A stretch of 35,222 bases of DNA from Bacteroidales bacterium (GTDB taxonomy: Bacteria > Bacteroidota > Bacteroidia > Bacteroidales > UBA12077): NCBI GenBank assembly GCA_019038645.1, contig JAHOYT010000011.1:127909-163130 (forward strand), written 5' to 3'. A program made the translations under genes and the position numbers. Below, one piece after another: positions 33,456-35,222 of this stretch; positions within the stretch are counted from its first letter, which is position 1, and each line of letters begins with the position of its first letter. The notes under the pieces are model-generated. The model searched no databases, was not told the origin of the DNA, and worked only from the letters and a program-made list of their open reading frames with translations.

Positions 33456-33489
33456 AAAAAACCCGTAAGTTCTTGATTGCGGGTTTTTA
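33456..33489. terminator. Bidirectional intrinsic terminator
   Basis: AAAAACCCG (33457-33465) pairs with CGGGTTTTT (33480-33488) around a 14-base loop, with A-tract and T-tract on either side. It lies between convergent genes (end at 33429 on plus, end at 33533 on minus) and can serve both. Confidence 0.88.
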
Positions 33490-33532
33490 TTTAAACAAAA
33501 TTATCTTTTTCGTTTTTGAATAAAAGTACATA

Positions 33533-35068
33533 TTAATGTCTCTCAATAATACTTAATGCAGCTTTTAATCCATCGGCAGCACTGGAGATTATACCACCGG
33601 CATAACCGCTTCCTTCACCTATAAGATACAGGTTTTTGAAGCCTTCGCACAGGCCATTTCTTTCACGTAAAACCTGTATGGGCGATGATGTTTTGCTTTC
33701 CAGTCCCATTATATTTCCGGTTTCAAAACCTCTGATCTTACGGCTGAATTCTTTCAGACTTTCGCGCATGGAAGAGCTTACTTTTTCTGGTAACAATTCC
33801 CATAAAGGTGCAGGCATTAATCCTAAAGGATAACTGCTTTCTGTATTTCGTGAAGGTGTTTTTTTATTTATAAAATCCTGTATTGAGCAATAAGGTGCTT
33901 TAAAACCATCGGAATATTCATAAAAGTATTTTTCCAGCTTTTCAAGCCAGTCAAGTGCTTCCAAAGCCGATGTTTCTTTCTTAAGTAATTTTTCCAGGTT
34001 TACTCCGGCAACAACGGCAGCATTGGAAAACTTTGCATTACGCTGGTAAAGGCTCATGCCGTTCACAATATTTATATTATCGTACGCCGAAGCCGGCACT
34101 ATTATTCCTCCGGGGCACATGCAAAAAGTATACACAGGAAGCTTTCCGCCAATATTTGAAGTAAGCCGGTATTCAGCGGCTTTAACACCAGGTATTTGTT
34201 TACGCCCCCATTGAGCCTGGTTAATTATTTCCTGAGGATGCTCAACACGCGATCCAAGGGCGAAATTCTTAGCACGGAATTGTACTCCGTGTTTTATTAG
34301 CATGCGGTATGTTTCAAAAGCCGAGTGACCCGGAGCAATCAAAAATAAATCTGTATCAATAGCTCCTTTATTGGTAATGGCTGTAGTTACTTTACCGTCT
34401 TTTACCTTAATATCTTCGAGCATGGTTTCGAAAAGAATTTCGCCACCCAACTCTTTATAATCCTCACGCAGATTTTTTACAATAATTTTCAGTTTATCGC
34501 TTCCCACATGTGGATGAGCCATATACAGAATTTCTTCAGGTGCGCCGGCTTTTACATAGCTCGATAAAATATATTTTCGTTCCTTTTTAATACGTTTTGA
34601 CCTTGATGTAAGTTTCCCGTCAGAAAATGTACCCGCACCACCTTCACCAAAAGAGTAGTTGCTTATAGAATCAAATTGTCCTGTTTTCTCAAACTTGTTA
34701 ATTCCTTCAGCTCTTTTTTCAACATCGGTACCACGTTCAATAATTGTAGTTTTAAATCCGGCTTTCTGAAGAGCAAAAGCAGCAAAAAACCCGGCGGGGC
34801 CGCTTCCAACCACAACAGCTGTTTTATCTCTTTTTTTGTATTGGATATTTAACTCAGGAATTTGTTCCGGTTCTTCTCCTTTAATTTCTTCGGAAGTAAC
34901 AGCTACAGTTACAAGCCAATGGATATTTGTTCTTTTTCTGGCATCAAGACTTTTGTTTTCAATTACATAAGTAAAATTCTTAATGCGACCCTCTTTTCCG
35001 ATTTCTTTCTCAAGAAGTTCAGGAGTAAAATCAGTAGGTAGTTTAAGTGTAATCTGTTTATAGCCCAT
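33533..35068 (-). CDS. FAD-dependent dehydrogenase, COG2509 family
   Basis: A 511-residue flavoprotein. The dinucleotide-binding motif is VVVGSGPAGFFAAFALQKAG (about residues 86-105), and GEGGAGTFSDGKLTSR is characteristic of the COG2509 group. A small alpha/beta N-terminal domain (residues 1-80) precedes it, and GEGSGYAGGIISSAADGLKA near the C-terminus closes the FAD site. The family is annotated as uncharacterised FAD-dependent dehydrogenase; the substrate is not known. The ATG at 35068 (MGYKQITLKL) is chosen over 35146, which would add 26 mostly hydrophobic residues that look like non-coding AT-rich DNA. It ends at the shared terminator with the T9SS gene. Confidence 0.9.
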   Translation of the reverse strand: MGYKQITLKLPTDFTPELLEKEIGKEGRIKNFTYVIENKSLDARKRTNIHWLVTVAVTSEEIKGEEPEQIPELNIQYKKRDKTAVVVGSGPAGFFAAFALQKAGFKTTIIERGTDVEKRAEGINKFEKTGQFDSISNYSFGEGGAGTFSDGKLTSRSKRIKKERKYILSSYVKAGAPEEILYMAHPHVGSDKLKIIVKNLREDYKELGGEILFETMLEDIKVKDGKVTTAITNKGAIDTDLFLIAPGHSAFETYRMLIKHGVQFRAKNFALGSRVEHPQEIINQAQWGRKQIPGVKAAEYRLTSNIGGKLPVYTFCMCPGGIIVPASAYDNINIVNGMSLYQRNAKFSNAAVVAGVNLEKLLKKETSALEALDWLEKLEKYFYEYSDGFKAPYCSIQDFINKKTPSRNTESSYPLGLMPAPLWELLPEKVSSSMRESLKEFSRKIRGFETGNIMGLESKTSSPIQVLRERNGLCEGFKNLYLIGEGSGYAGGIISSAADGLKAALSIIERH

Positions 35069-35222
35069 TTTGTAAAGATTGTAAATGCAAATATCAATGA
35101 AAATATCAATAAACAAAAACATGTAATAAAAGATATTGAAAATCAATTAACGCAACATTGATTTCATAATTTGAACATTAATTAAAAACCAACAATAAAT
35201 AATTACTTTTAATAATTAATAT

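Noticed and set aside
35069-35146. 26-residue hydrophobic N-terminal extension of the COG2509-type protein
   Set aside because: It is AT-rich low-complexity sequence, and the family N-terminus begins at MGYKQITLKL. A signal anchor is not expected for this cytoplasmic flavoprotein.

Overview
The window most likely comes from an anaerobic member of the Bacteroidota. The DNA is AT-rich, several intergenic regions carry the Bacteroidota-type promoter pattern (TTG, 19-21 nt, TAnnTTTG), and one secreted protein ends in a type IX secretion (T9SS) sorting domain. All calls were made by reading the sequence; no database search was run.

Region 1 (1-9305, minus strand) is one long operon for a membrane-bound group 4 [NiFe] hydrogenase. 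In transcription order it encodes a sulfhydrogenase-type Fe-S beta subunit, a flavin/NAD(P)-binding gamma subunit, a lone cyclic-nucleotide-binding domain, a CooF/HycB-like two-cluster ferredoxin, NuoH-, NuoB-, NuoC- and NuoD-like (hydrogenase large) subunits, a NuoL/MrpA-like antiporter subunit, a fused MbhD/E-like protein, MrpB, MrpC and the start of MrpD, which runs off the left edge. The predicted complex would couple NAD(P)H or ferredoxin oxidation and H2 turnover to ion pumping.

Region 2 (9306-15907, plus strand) is divergent. It encodes the NADH/NAD+-sensing repressor Rex followed by hypF, hypC, hypD, hypE, hypA and hypB, which build the NiFe(CN)2CO cofactor. The shared intergenic region has two TGTGA-N6-TCACA palindromes. 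One overlaps the rex start codon and the other sits between the hydrogenase promoter and its first gene, so cellular redox state probably sets both structural and maturation gene expression. No maturation endopeptidase gene is present.

Region 3 (15698-24876) lies between two ~0.5 kb direct repeats. Each repeat holds the 3' end of hypB plus downstream sequence; the left one is the end of intact hypB and the right one a 5'-truncated hypB pseudogene. Between them are two paralogous NAD-dependent epimerase-like genes flanking a CPBP-type membrane protein, a short-chain dehydrogenase and, on the opposite strand, a 1405-residue acyl-CoA dehydratase activase-type protein.

Region 4 (24877-35222) is mixed accessory content: a 615-residue protein with a C-terminal Mrr-like PD-(D/E)XK nuclease domain, a secreted class C beta-lactamase-fold hydrolase with an Asp/Glu racemase, a TetR regulator with palindromic operators beside two flavodoxin-fold proteins, a secreted histidine phosphatase, a repeat-containing T9SS cargo protein, and an FAD-dependent dehydrogenase of the COG2509 type. 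No tRNA, rRNA, CRISPR array or complete insertion sequence was seen. The last ~150 bases (35069-35222) are AT-rich with no recognised feature.
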